DNA of 64,000 bases from Streptomyces sp. HUAS ZL42 (GTDB taxonomy: Bacteria > Actinomycetota > Actinomycetes > Streptomycetales > Streptomycetaceae), in the NCBI RefSeq assembly GCF_040782645.1, contig NZ_CP160403.1, positions 5,243,001 through 5,307,000 on the forward strand, given 5' to 3'. Below, piece by piece: positions 25,313-34,281 of this stretch (its first letter is position 1; each line of letters opens with the position of its first letter). A model generated the notes under the pieces. That model saw only the letters and a list, made by a program, of their open reading frames with translations, had not been told where the DNA came from and did no database searches. The position numbers and the translations under genes were made by a program.

Positions 25313-26443
25313 GTGACCGTTTCCACCGCCGAGTCCGCGTCCCGCGCCGCCCGGATCCTGTCCCGCCCGGTCTCGATCAACGGCCTCACCGTTCCCAACC
25401 GCATCGTGATGGCGCCGATGACCCGCCAGTTCTCCCCGGGCGGCATCCCCGGCGAGGACGTCGTGTCGTACTACTCCCGCCGCGCCGCGGCCGGCGTCGG
25501 TCTCATCGTCACCGAGGGCACCTACGTGGGGCACGAGTCGGCCGGGCAGAGCGACCGTGTGCCGCGGTTCCACGGCGAGGAGCAGCTGGCGGGCTGGGCG
25601 AAGGTCGCCGAGGCCGTGCACGCGGCGGGCGGGACGATCGTGCCGCAGCTCTGGCACATCGGGATGGTGCGCAAGCAGGGCCAGCCGCCGTACGCCGACG
25701 CGCCCGCCGTCGGCCCTTCCGGCATCCGCACCGACGGCACCGAGGGAGCCGGCAAGGCGATGACCCAGGGCGACCTGGACGACGTCATCGGCGCGTTCGC
25801 CGAGGCGGCGGCCGCCGCGGAGCGCGCCGGCTTCGACGGCGTCGAGCTGCACGGCGCCCACGGCTACCTCATCGACCAGTTCCTGTGGTCCGGCACCAAC
25901 CGCCGTACCGACGCCTACGGCGGCGACCCCGTCGCCCGTACGAGGTTCGCGGCCGAGATCGTGGCCGCCGTACGGGAGAAGATCTCGCCGGACTTCCCCG
26001 TGCTCTTCCGGTACTCGCAGTGGAAGCAGGACGCCTACGACGCGAAGCTCGCCGAGACCCCGGAGGAGCTGGAGGCCATCCTCACCCCGCTCGCCGCGGC
26101 CGGCGTCGACGCCTTCCACGCCTCCACGCGGCGCTACTGGCTCCCGGAGTTCGAGGGTTCCGACCTCAACCTCGCGGGCTGGACGAAGAAGCTCACCGGC
26201 AAGCAGGCCATCACCGTCGGCTCGGTCGGCCTCGACGGCGACTTCATCCGGGGCTTCATGGGCGAGGGTTCCCCGGTCAAGGGCATCGACGACCTCCTCG
26301 ACCGTCTGGAGCGCGACGAGTTCGACATGGTGGCCGTCGGCCGCGCCCTCCTCCAGGACCCGGAGTGGGCGGCGAAGGTCCTCGGCGACCGCTGGGCGGA
26401 GCTGAAGCCGTACGACGCGGCTGCGCTGAAGACGCTGAGCTGA
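25313..26443 (+). CDS. old yellow enzyme family NADH:flavin oxidoreductase
   Basis: A 376-residue FMN TIM-barrel reductase. FMN-binding motifs include RIVMAPMTRQFSPGG and VPQLWHIGMVRKQG, the active-site motif is VELHGAHGYLIDQFLWSGTNRRTDAYGG, and the C-terminal phosphate site is DMVAVGRALLQDPEW. It likely reduces activated carbon-carbon double bonds in enones or nitro compounds. The GTG at 25313 is chosen because GAGGAG lies 9 bases before it; an upstream in-frame ATG at 25268 lacks a site. Confidence 0.92.
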   Translation: MTVSTAESASRAARILSRPVSINGLTVPNRIVMAPMTRQFSPGGIPGEDVVSYYSRRAAAGVGLIVTEGTYVGHESAGQSDRVPRFHGEEQLAGWAKVAEAVHAAGGTIVPQLWHIGMVRKQGQPPYADAPAVGPSGIRTDGTEGAGKAMTQGDLDDVIGAFAEAAAAAERAGFDGVELHGAHGYLIDQFLWSGTNRRTDAYGGDPVARTRFAAEIVAAVREKISPDFPVLFRYSQWKQDAYDAKLAETPEELEAILTPLAAAGVDAFHASTRRYWLPEFEGSDLNLAGWTKKLTGKQAITVGSVGLDGDFIRGFMGEGSPVKGIDDLLDRLERDEFDMVAVGRALLQDPEWAAKVLGDRWAELKPYDAAALKTLS

Positions 26444-26586
26444 GTCCCGACTGCCGGGTGGGGTCCGGGAAATGAGGGCCTCTCACCTCTCGGACACCAT
26501 CTGGAACGCTCCCTCACGTGGCGGCCTGGCACTTTCTTCACCGCCCCACCGTTCACCCGGCAGCCCCCCACGATGAGGAGTCGACG

Positions 26587-28140
<1,554 letters not shown>

Positions 28141-28146
28141 GGGTGC

Positions 28147-28722
28147 TTACAGGTTGCCCATCGGCTCGATGTCGACCTGTACCGGCGTGCCCCACACCCG
28201 GAGCACCTCGTAGTCGGTGAACTCGTGCACGAGCCGGTAGGCCATCGCCGGCCGGGATCCGCGCCGCTGGGCGGCGAGATACAGCTCGGCCTCCCGGCGG
28301 TCCCGGCGCGGGGTGCCGCACAGCTGCCACTCCCGGCCGTTCCACAGCTCCGGCAGCCAGCGCTGCTGGGGCTGCGGGCGGTCGGCGCGGATGCCGTAGC
28401 GGGAGGGGGAGGACGCGGCGGGCTCCTCCGGGCGCGGGTGGAGGGAGCCGTTGAACTCGGCGCGCCGGGCGGCACGTCGCCGCGTCTCGCACAACAGGCA
28501 CCGGTCGTGCGCACCCTCGTCGACGGGCCCGTTGGGATGCTCGGCGCAGCGGGTGTTGGGCGCGGTGGAGGTGACGCTCTCCTCCAACAGGTCCAGAGCC
28601 CGCCGCAGATCCGCCTTCACCTCGTGCAGCCGCGCGTCGGGCGTCTCGGCGGTGAGGGCCTCGCCGTGTTCACCGAGGAGACGGAGGGCGCGGCCGAGGG
28701 CGGTGAGCTGAGCGTGGTTCAT
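28147..28722 (-). CDS. conserved hypothetical protein, 191 aa
   Basis: The protein begins MNHAQLTALGRALRLLGEHGEALTAETPDARLHEVKADLRRALDLLEESVTS, an all-helical leader. A cysteine-bearing stretch follows (RCAEHPNGPVDEGAHDRCLLCETRRRAARRAEFNGS, possible metal-binding CxnH/CxxC), then a basic, aromatic C-terminus. No known domain is recognised. The ATG at 28722 is supported by the start of coding-like sequence. It is convergent with the carboxylesterase gene, 6 bases away. Confidence 0.75.
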   Translation of the reverse strand: MNHAQLTALGRALRLLGEHGEALTAETPDARLHEVKADLRRALDLLEESVTSTAPNTRCAEHPNGPVDEGAHDRCLLCETRRRAARRAEFNGSLHPRPEEPAASSPSRYGIRADRPQPQQRWLPELWNGREWQLCGTPRRDRREAELYLAAQRRGSRPAMAYRLVHEFTDYEVLRVWGTPVQVDIEPMGNL

Positions 28723-28817
28723 GCCGCGCGTCTCCGTTCCCGTGGGTCGTGTTCCCGCAACTCTTGCGGACCTCCACGGTCGCACACCCCACTGACAGCC
28801 CACCGCCGGGAGTCCTA

Positions 28818-29267
28818 CTAGTGCCAGTCGCCGATCCGCACGTCGTCGGGTGCCGGCCTGCCGTGGCCGGTTTCCGTGAACTCCTTGAGGCTCATCAGGA
28901 AGGTCGCCCACTTCGTGCTGCAGTGGTGCATGAACTCGACGGGCTCGCGCCAGCCTTCGTGCTTGAACAGGACGATCGTGTACTCGTCGCGTCGGCTGAG
29001 GTTCCAGTCGATCTCGGTCCCGATCCACTCCGCGGGGCCGTCCGTGACGCGCCAGCGCACCCGGCCGGCGGGGTCGAGCTCCAGGATCTCCATGTCGAAG
29101 CCGCCGAGGTCGCCGAAGCGGAACGCCAGCCGGCCGCCGACCTCGCTCTTGCCGGTGGTGTCGGTGGTCCACCAGCCGGCGATGCCCTCGGGTGTGGCGA
29201 CCGCGTTGTAGACGTCGTCCAGGGGCGCGACGACGCCGATCCGATGCAGAATGTCGGCCATTTTCAT
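28818..29267 (-). CDS. SRPBCC (AHSA1-like) domain protein
   Basis: A 149-residue START/Bet v1-fold protein with the family's DDVYNAVATPEGIAGWWTTDTTGKSEVGGRLAFRFG and a C-terminal helix (WATFLMSLKEFTETGHG). The fold forms a hydrophobic ligand pocket. It is the last gene of a three-gene operon; its ATG overlaps the ArsR-type gene's stop (ATGA). Pairs of this type with an ArsR regulator are common in actinobacteria and their ligands are mostly unknown. Confidence 0.9.
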   Translation of the reverse strand: MKMADILHRIGVVAPLDDVYNAVATPEGIAGWWTTDTTGKSEVGGRLAFRFGDLGGFDMEILELDPAGRVRWRVTDGPAEWIGTEIDWNLSRRDEYTIVLFKHEGWREPVEFMHHCSTKWATFLMSLKEFTETGHGRPAPDDVRIGDWH

Positions 29268-29620
29268 GCTCCTTCGTTGCCGTTGTTGTTGCGGCTTCGT
29301 TGGATCGCCTCCGCGATGTGCTTGATCCGGCGGAGCCGGGCGTCCCAGGTGGCGCCGACCGCGGCCAGTTGCGCGGCGGCGCGGGCGAGTTGCGCCTCGT
29401 CGACGTGGTAGCGCCGCTCGCGGCCGGCCGGTTCGGCGCGGACCAGCCCCACCCGGTCGAGGACGGCGAGGTGTTTCGACACGGCCTGCCGCGTGACCGG
29501 AAGGCCCGCGCTCAGGGAGGTGGCCGTTCCGGGTCCGGAGGCGAGGAGCAGGTCGATCAGGGCGCGCCGGGTCGGGTCGCCGATCGCCGACCACAACTCG
29601 TCGTCGACCGGCGTGCTCAT
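29264..29620 (-). CDS. ArsR family winged-helix regulator
   Basis: A 118-residue winged helix-turn-helix protein: ELWSAIGDPTRRALIDLLLASGPGTATSLSAGLPVTRQAVSKHLAVLDRVGLVRAEPAGRERRYHVDEAQL. It has no cysteine metal-site motif, so it belongs to the non-metal branch usually paired with SRPBCC genes. It overlaps both neighbours by 4 bases. It probably represses its own operon through the twin inverted repeats at 30093-30154. Confidence 0.93.
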   Translation of the reverse strand: MSTPVDDELWSAIGDPTRRALIDLLLASGPGTATSLSAGLPVTRQAVSKHLAVLDRVGLVRAEPAGRERRYHVDEAQLARAAAQLAAVGATWDARLRRIKHIAEAIQRSRNNNGNEGA

Positions 29621-30078
29621 GGGGCCGACACCAGCCGTGCGACGTACGCGCCGAGCCGGGGGATGTAGTGGTTCCAGCCGCTCTCGTGATCGCGGTACTG
29701 CTCCTCGAGGACGGCGATCTCCCAGCCCATCTCGCGGAACCCGGTCTCGGTCATCCGCACGAGGGTGCCCTGCTCCGTCGGCGCCAGGTCGAAGGTGACC
29801 AGCAGCGAGTCCCCGCCTCGTTTCTCGCCGTCCGTGTAGCACCACCGGAACGAGAACCGCGACGGCGGCTCGACCTCGACGACGGTGAGCGCGACGGTCA
29901 TGGTCTCGCCGGTCGCCTCGTCGCGCCAGAAGAGCTCACCGGGCGCTCCTTCGGTGGGCTCGAACCGGGCCTCGTCCGGCCACCACTCCCGCATGTGCTC
30001 CGGCCGGCTGATGACCTCGAAGACCACCTCGGGGGATGCGTCGACGTGGATGTCGCGCTCGATGCTGCCGTACTCCAT
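29617..30078 (-). CDS. SRPBCC (AHSA1-like) domain protein, first gene of operon
   Basis: A 153-residue Bet v1-fold protein (IERDIHVDASPEVVFEVISRPEHMREWWPDEARFEPTEGAPGELFW, then ETGFREMGWEIAVLEEQYRDHESGWNHYIPRL). It is distinct from the SRPBCC protein at the end of the operon. It overlaps the ArsR-type gene by 4 bases. A small lipid-like or aromatic ligand is likely. The first inverted-repeat operator begins only 15 bases before its start. Confidence 0.9.
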   Translation of the reverse strand: MEYGSIERDIHVDASPEVVFEVISRPEHMREWWPDEARFEPTEGAPGELFWRDEATGETMTVALTVVEVEPPSRFSFRWCYTDGEKRGGDSLLVTFDLAPTEQGTLVRMTETGFREMGWEIAVLEEQYRDHESGWNHYIPRLGAYVARLVSAP

Positions 30079-30092
30079 ACGGGGCTCCCATT

Positions 30093-30154
30093 CGCAACGT
30101 TTGGTTGCGTGTCACTCTACGACGGGATCCGGCCATGTGCAACTCTTGGTTGCG
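30093..30154. promoter_or_regulatory. twin inverted repeats, probable ArsR-type operator
   Basis: CGCAACGTTTGGTTGCG (30093-30109) and GCAACTCTTGGTTGC (30139-30153) share the pattern GCAAC-N2-TTG-GTTGC. Each is an inverted repeat of GCAAC/GTTGC. The centres are 45 bases apart, a little over four helical turns. They sit before the SRPBCC-ArsR-SRPBCC operon. Confidence 0.65.
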
Positions 30155-30177
30155 TGTTGTGTGTCCCGGGCCGGACC

Positions 30178-30954
30178 TCAGCGGCCGTAGCGGCGGTCGC
30201 GGGCCGCGTACGAGCGCAGCGCCCGCAGCAGGTCGATCTGGCGGAAGGCCGGCCACAGGACGTCCACGAAGTGGACCTCGGCGTAGGCGGACTGCCACAG
30301 GAGGAAACCGGAGAGGCGCTGCTCACCGGAGGTGCGGATGATGAAGTCCGTGTCGTGCCCGGTCGGTGAGTACAGGTTGTCCGTGATGTGCTCGACGTCG
30401 AAGTTCGCCGCCAGCTCCGCCGGGTCGCCGCCGGCTCCGAGGTGCTTGTCGAAGGCGGACCTCACCGCGTCGACGATCTCGCGACGGCCGCCGTAGCCCA
30501 CGGCGACGTCCACCTTGAGTCCGCCCCGGCCGGCGGTGCCCGCGGCCGCCTCCTTCAGGACGCGTGCCGTCGTCCCGGGCAGGAGGTCGAGCGCGCCGAT
30601 GACCTCGATCTCCCAGGGATCGTCCGTCGTGCAGATGCGCTGCACGGTCTCCTCGATTATCTCCAGCAGGGGACCGAGTTCGTTCGCGGGCCGGTGGAGG
30701 TTGTCGTCGGACAGCATCCACAGCGTGACGTGCTCGATGCCGGCGGCGGTGCACCAGTGCAGGAAGTCGGTGACCCTGGCGCCGCCGACGCGGTAGCCCT
30801 CGCGCACGTCGTCGTGCCCCGCGCCCCTGGCCCAGCGGCGGTTGCCGTCGAGCATGATCGCCACATGCCGCGGCTTCGGCATCCCCTCCAGCTTGCGGGC
30901 GAGACGCCGCACGTACACCGCTTCCAACGCCGAAAGCAGGGCTTTCAGAGCCAC
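30178..30954 (-). CDS. cis-prenyl diphosphate synthase (UppS family)
   Basis: A 258-residue Z-type isoprenyl transferase. Conserved regions are HVAIMLDGNRRWARGAG (catalytic aspartate), VTLWMLSDDNLHRPANEL, GYGGRREIVDAV, and DFIIRTSGEQRLSGFLLWQSAYAEVHFVDVLWPAFR. It condenses isopentenyl diphosphate onto an allylic primer to build polyprenyl carrier lipids. Streptomyces normally carry more than one copy, so chain length and essentiality are uncertain. The GTG at 30954 has GGGAAG upstream. It lies downstream of murQ on the same strand. Confidence 0.93.
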   Translation of the reverse strand: MALKALLSALEAVYVRRLARKLEGMPKPRHVAIMLDGNRRWARGAGHDDVREGYRVGGARVTDFLHWCTAAGIEHVTLWMLSDDNLHRPANELGPLLEIIEETVQRICTTDDPWEIEVIGALDLLPGTTARVLKEAAAGTAGRGGLKVDVAVGYGGRREIVDAVRSAFDKHLGAGGDPAELAANFDVEHITDNLYSPTGHDTDFIIRTSGEQRLSGFLLWQSAYAEVHFVDVLWPAFRQIDLLRALRSYAARDRRYGR

Positions 30955-31150
30955 GCCAACTTCCCTTTCACCTACTGGGGTTCGTGCGCGCCAACCTATA
31001 CGCCGCCGTCCTCGGAACTCACTCCCGTGGGCCGGTTGTCCACGGTGTCCGGTGCGAATGATCCGGCGAGTGGGGGAAACGGCCGGCCTTCGGCGCCGGG
31101 GCCCGGCGGGACGCCGGCCAGGGTCGCCGACCTGGATCCCGCCGACTTCA

Positions 31151-32101
31151 TCAAGTGGATCGGGGAGAGGCGGGAGCAGCCGCCAGCGCGGCTCGCAGAC
31201 GGCCGCCGGACTCCTGGAGCAGGCGGGCGGCCGTCGGGCCGTCCACACCGGCGAGGAGGATGAGGATCGCGTGCTTCACCTCGCCGTCCGTGGCCGCCAG
31301 CGCCGCCTCGATCTCCTCGTCCCCGGCACCCGTCGCGAGCGCGACGATACGGCGTGAGCGGGCCCGCAGCTTGTCGTTCGCGGCGCGTACGTCGACCATC
31401 AGGTTCCCGTACGTCTTGCCCAGCCGGATCATCGTGATCGTCGACAGCATGTTGAGCACCAGCTTCTGCGCGGTGCCGGCCTTGAGACGGGTCGAGCCGG
31501 TGATCAGCTCCGGCCCGACGACGATCTCGATGCCGTGTTCGGCGGCGGCCGCGAGCGCGCTGTCCGCGTTGCAGGCCAGCCCCACGGTCAGCGCGCCCCG
31601 GGCGCGGGCGTGTTCGACGGCACCGATGGCGTACGGGGTGCGCCCGGAGGCGGAGACGCCGACCACCGTGTCGTCGGCGGTGAGCGCGAGCGCGTCGAGG
31701 TCGCCGCGCGCCAGCTCCTTCGAGTCCTCGGCCCCCTCGACGGAGGTCACCATGGCCTGCGGCCCGCCCGCGACGATCCCGACGACCTGGGACGGGTCGG
31801 TGTTGAACGTGGGAGGACACTCGGAGGCGTCCAGCACACCGAGCCGGCCGGCGGTGCCGGCACCCGCGTAGACGAGCCGCCCGCCCCGGGCCATGCGTTC
31901 GGCGATGGCGTCGACGGCGGCGGCGATCTGCGGGAGCCGCCGGGCGACGGCGGCGGGCACGGAGGTGTCCTCGCCGTTCATGAGGCGGGCGATGTCGAGC
32001 GTGGGCAGCCGGTCGATGTCGGCGAGGTCCGGCCGGAAGGCCTCGGTGGTGAGCGATTCCAACTCGGCACGGAGACCACGGGGGTTGGAGATGGAGGTCA
32101 T
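31151..32101 (-). CDS. murQ: N-acetylmuramic acid-6-phosphate etherase
   Basis: A 316-residue SIS-domain lyase. ARGGRLVYAGAGTAGRLGVLDASECPPTFNTDPSQV is the substrate-binding signature, with a second SIS motif VGVSASGRTPYAIGAVEHARA and the catalytic-glutamate region. It splits MurNAc-6-phosphate into GlcNAc-6-phosphate and lactate, feeding peptidoglycan fragments into NagA. It follows an RpiR/MurR-type regulator gene by 54 bases, almost certainly its operon partner. Confidence 0.96.
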   Translation of the reverse strand: MTSISNPRGLRAELESLTTEAFRPDLADIDRLPTLDIARLMNGEDTSVPAAVARRLPQIAAAVDAIAERMARGGRLVYAGAGTAGRLGVLDASECPPTFNTDPSQVVGIVAGGPQAMVTSVEGAEDSKELARGDLDALALTADDTVVGVSASGRTPYAIGAVEHARARGALTVGLACNADSALAAAAEHGIEIVVGPELITGSTRLKAGTAQKLVLNMLSTITMIRLGKTYGNLMVDVRAANDKLRARSRRIVALATGAGDEEIEAALAATDGEVKHAILILLAGVDGPTAARLLQESGGRLRAALAAAPASPRST

Positions 32102-32155
32102 GGCGAGACGGTTCTTTCCACTTCGGTGTGATGTCCTGCCTCGGGGCCCTGCGGT

Positions 32156-33100
32156 CTAACGCCGGTGCCGATGCGCCAGCGCCTCGTAGGAGGCGGCGAG
32201 CGCGGGCGCCGCTGTCTCGTACGTCCGCTGGGCCACCCCCACGAACAGACAGTCCACCACCAGCAACTGACTGGTCCGCGACGACATCGCCGCCGGACGC
32301 AGTTCACTCTCGCGGGCCGTGGATGTCGTGAGCACCTGATCGGCGTACTGGGCGACGCGCCCGTCCGGCCGCCCGGTGATCGCGACCGTCGTGGCGCCGT
32401 GCTCGAAGGCCACCCGCAAGGGCTCGACCACATCACCGGTCGAACCCGAATGGGTGATCGCGACGGCGACATCACCCGCGCGCAGCTGCACCGCGTTCGT
32501 CACCGCGAGATGGGGGTCGCTGTGCGCATGGGCCATCAGCCCTATCCGCAGCAGCTTCTGGGCGAGGTCCTGCGCGACGAGCCCCGAGGCCCCGACCCCG
32601 TACACGTCGACACGACGGGCCGCCGCCACCGCGGCGACCGCCGCGCCGAGCTGCACCGTGTCGAGCCCGGCCGCGGTGTCCGCGAGGGTCTGCTGCTCGT
32701 CGTAGGCGAGTTTGGCCACGACGTCGGCGAGGGGATCGTCGACCGCGATGTCCGTCGTGATGGCGGGCGCGCGCCCGGACTGCTGCTGCGCGGCCAACCC
32801 GGCGAGGGCCAGGCGCAGGTCGCGGTAGCCGGGGTAGCCGAGGATCCGGGCCGTCCGGACGACGGTTGCCTCGCTGGTGCCGGTGAGTTCGGCGAGTCCG
32901 GTGACCGTGAGGGCCGCGCAGCCGGCGGGGTCGCTCGCGACGGCTTCGGCGACGCGCTGCATGGAGCGGGTCATGGAGGGGGCGAGGGTGCGCACCTTGG
33001 CCGCGAGGGCGGCGGGCGCGGGCGGGTTGTTCGCGGAGCTACCGCCTCCGCCGCTGCCCCTGCCTCTGCTTCCGAAAATTTCCTTCACCTCCCGGTTCAC
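32156..33100 (-). CDS. MurR/RpiR family transcriptional regulator
   Basis: A 314-residue regulator with an N-terminal HTH_6 domain (LAPSMTRSMQRVAEAVASDPAGCAALTVTGLAELTGTSEATVVRTARILGYPGYRDLRLAL) and a C-terminal SIS sugar-phosphate domain (VDVYGVGASGLVAQDLAQKLLRIG, VAITHSGSTGDVVEPL). Next to murQ it probably senses MurNAc-6-phosphate or a related ester. The GTG at 33100 has no ribosome binding site but sits where transcription from the promoter at 33107-33136 would begin, so a leaderless mRNA is likely. A longer frame from 33166 would read through that promoter. Confidence 0.9.
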   Translation of the reverse strand: MNREVKEIFGSRGRGSGGGGSSANNPPAPAALAAKVRTLAPSMTRSMQRVAEAVASDPAGCAALTVTGLAELTGTSEATVVRTARILGYPGYRDLRLALAGLAAQQQSGRAPAITTDIAVDDPLADVVAKLAYDEQQTLADTAAGLDTVQLGAAVAAVAAARRVDVYGVGASGLVAQDLAQKLLRIGLMAHAHSDPHLAVTNAVQLRAGDVAVAITHSGSTGDVVEPLRVAFEHGATTVAITGRPDGRVAQYADQVLTTSTARESELRPAAMSSRTSQLLVVDCLFVGVAQRTYETAAPALAASYEALAHRHRR

Positions 33101-33102
33101 AT

Positions 33103-33136
33103 TTGAAAGATATTTTCGACTCGGTGTTGTGGTCAA
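33103..33136 (-). promoter_or_regulatory. rpiR-murQ promoter with overlapping inverted repeat
   Basis: On the reverse strand TTGACC (33131-33136) and TATCTT (33107-33112) are spaced by 18 bases. The expected start of transcription falls at or next to the GTG at 33100. The inverted repeat TTGAAAGATATTTTCGA (33103-33119) covers the -10 box, with arms TnGAAA/TTTCnA, like operators of RpiR-type regulators. Autorepression is inferred. Confidence 0.6.
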
Positions 33137-33155
33137 GACCGCGCACAATGGGTCC

Positions 33156-33539
33156 ATGGAACCCATCAGTCCGCTGGAACAGGCGTTGCACGCTGCCCGC
33201 GCCCTCGTGCTCGCCGACCTGGTCGCGGGTCAGGTCGCCGAGGCGGACGTCGTCTCGCTGGTGGAGGACTCCGTCGTACAGCGGCGCTGGTGGGTGGAGC
33301 AGTGGCCGGACGGCGTGCACTTCGTGGCCGGGCTGGTCGCGCAGGACGTGCAGGACGCGCTGCTCGAGCGCTACGGCCGCTGGCCGCTGTGCCCCGTCTG
33401 CGGGCACGGCGACCCGCACGCCCTGGACGTCGAGCCGGAACTCGGGCCCGACCCGCACTGGGTGTGCAGCAAGGCGGGTGTGAAGGTCGCGGCGGTCGGG
33501 TCGCTGGGGCACGCGACCGGCGGAATGCCGTCGTCGTGA
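33156..33539 (+). CDS. conserved hypothetical protein with zinc-knuckle-like motif, 127 aa
   Basis: Helical N-terminus (MEPISPLEQALHAARALVLADLVAGQVAEADVVSLVEDSVVQRRWWVEQWPDGVHFVAGLVAQDVQDALLERYGRWPLC), then CPVCGHGDPHALDVEPELGPDPHWVCSKAG, whose cysteines and histidines could bind a metal. No ribosome binding site precedes the ATG. CACAAT ends six bases upstream, the spacing of a -10 box for a leaderless mRNA. It overlaps the DUF4031 gene by 4 bases (GTGA), so they form an operon. Divergent from rpiR. Confidence 0.78.
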   Translation: MEPISPLEQALHAARALVLADLVAGQVAEADVVSLVEDSVVQRRWWVEQWPDGVHFVAGLVAQDVQDALLERYGRWPLCPVCGHGDPHALDVEPELGPDPHWVCSKAGVKVAAVGSLGHATGGMPSS

Positions 33540-33805
33540 CGGTCTACATCGACCCGCCCACCTGGCCGGGTCACGGCCGCATGTGGTCCCACCTCGTCAG
33601 CGACGCCTCCTACGACGAACTGCACACGTTCGCCGAGGAACTGGGCGTGCCCCGGCGGGCCTTCGAGCGCGACCACTACGACATTCCGGCGCACCGGTAC
33701 GCGGATGCCGTGCGCGCGGGCGCGGTGGAGGTCAGCAGCCGCGAGGTGGTGCGGCTGCTGACGGCGTCCGGGCTGCGCCGGCCGAAAGGGCGCAGGACGG
33801 CCTGA
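33536..33805 (+). CDS. DUF4031 family protein
   Basis: An 89-residue protein with the DUF4031 pattern: VYIDPPTWPGHGRMWSHLVSDASYDELHTFAEELGVPRRAFERDHYDIPAHRYADAVRAGAVEVSSREVVRLLTASGLRRPK. The conserved histidines and acidic residues hint at a small metal-dependent enzyme, but none is proven. The GTG start overlaps the upstream stop by 4 bases, so expression is coupled. Confidence 0.9.
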   Translation: MTVYIDPPTWPGHGRMWSHLVSDASYDELHTFAEELGVPRRAFERDHYDIPAHRYADAVRAGAVEVSSREVVRLLTASGLRRPKGRRTA

Positions 33806-33814
33806 GGCCGTCCG

Positions 33815-34246
33815 TCACCGGGCGGCGTCGGGCCGGGCGTGTACGGCCTTCCGGGTGTCGTACCAGGTCTCGCCGGCCGGTTCGCCCTTCAGGTTCCAAC
33901 TCCAGGAGACCGTGGGCGTGATGCGCAGGTAGTAACCCCGGCCGACCATTCCCTCCCGCTCCACGGGACCGTCCGCCTCGCCGTACACGCGGATGCCGCG
34001 GGCGACGAACGGATCGATGGAGTCGAGGTCGTCCACGACGAAGGCGACCTTGCGGCGGCCGCCGGCGATGTTGCGGAACTTGCGGGTCCGCAGGACTTCC
34101 GCGCGTGGGCCGCCCACCCAGAAGTGGGTTCCGTCGAACTCGAGGGCGACCGGAACCACGTCCGGCTGCTCCTCCGCGCAGAGACTGGCCAGCCGGGCCA
34201 GCGAGTGCGACCGCAGGTAGGTGATCTCCTCGTCGCTGAACGACAT
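33815..34246 (-). CDS. PPOX-class F420/FMN-dependent oxidoreductase
   Basis: A 143-residue split-barrel flavoprotein of the pyridoxamine-phosphate-oxidase superfamily. It has SLARLASLCAEEQPDVVPVALEFDGTHFWVGG, a basic cofactor stretch TRKFRNIAGGRRKVAFVVDD, and GIRVYGEADGPVEREG. Actinobacterial members of this size often bind F420. Its substrate is unknown. It starts at the ATG at 34246 and is convergent with the DUF4031 gene. Confidence 0.88.
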   Translation of the reverse strand: MSFSDEEITYLRSHSLARLASLCAEEQPDVVPVALEFDGTHFWVGGPRAEVLRTRKFRNIAGGRRKVAFVVDDLDSIDPFVARGIRVYGEADGPVEREGMVGRGYYLRITPTVSWSWNLKGEPAGETWYDTRKAVHARPDAAR

Positions 34247-34281
34247 CGGCGGCTCCTTCGGGCGGGGCGGATCGCCTCAGG

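Noticed and set aside
30955..31150. Forward frame encoding ARVADLDPADFIKWIGERREQPP between the cis-prenyltransferase and murQ genes
   Set aside because: It looks briefly protein-like but has no start with a ribosome site, continues as a shadow into murQ, and no complete gene can be built.
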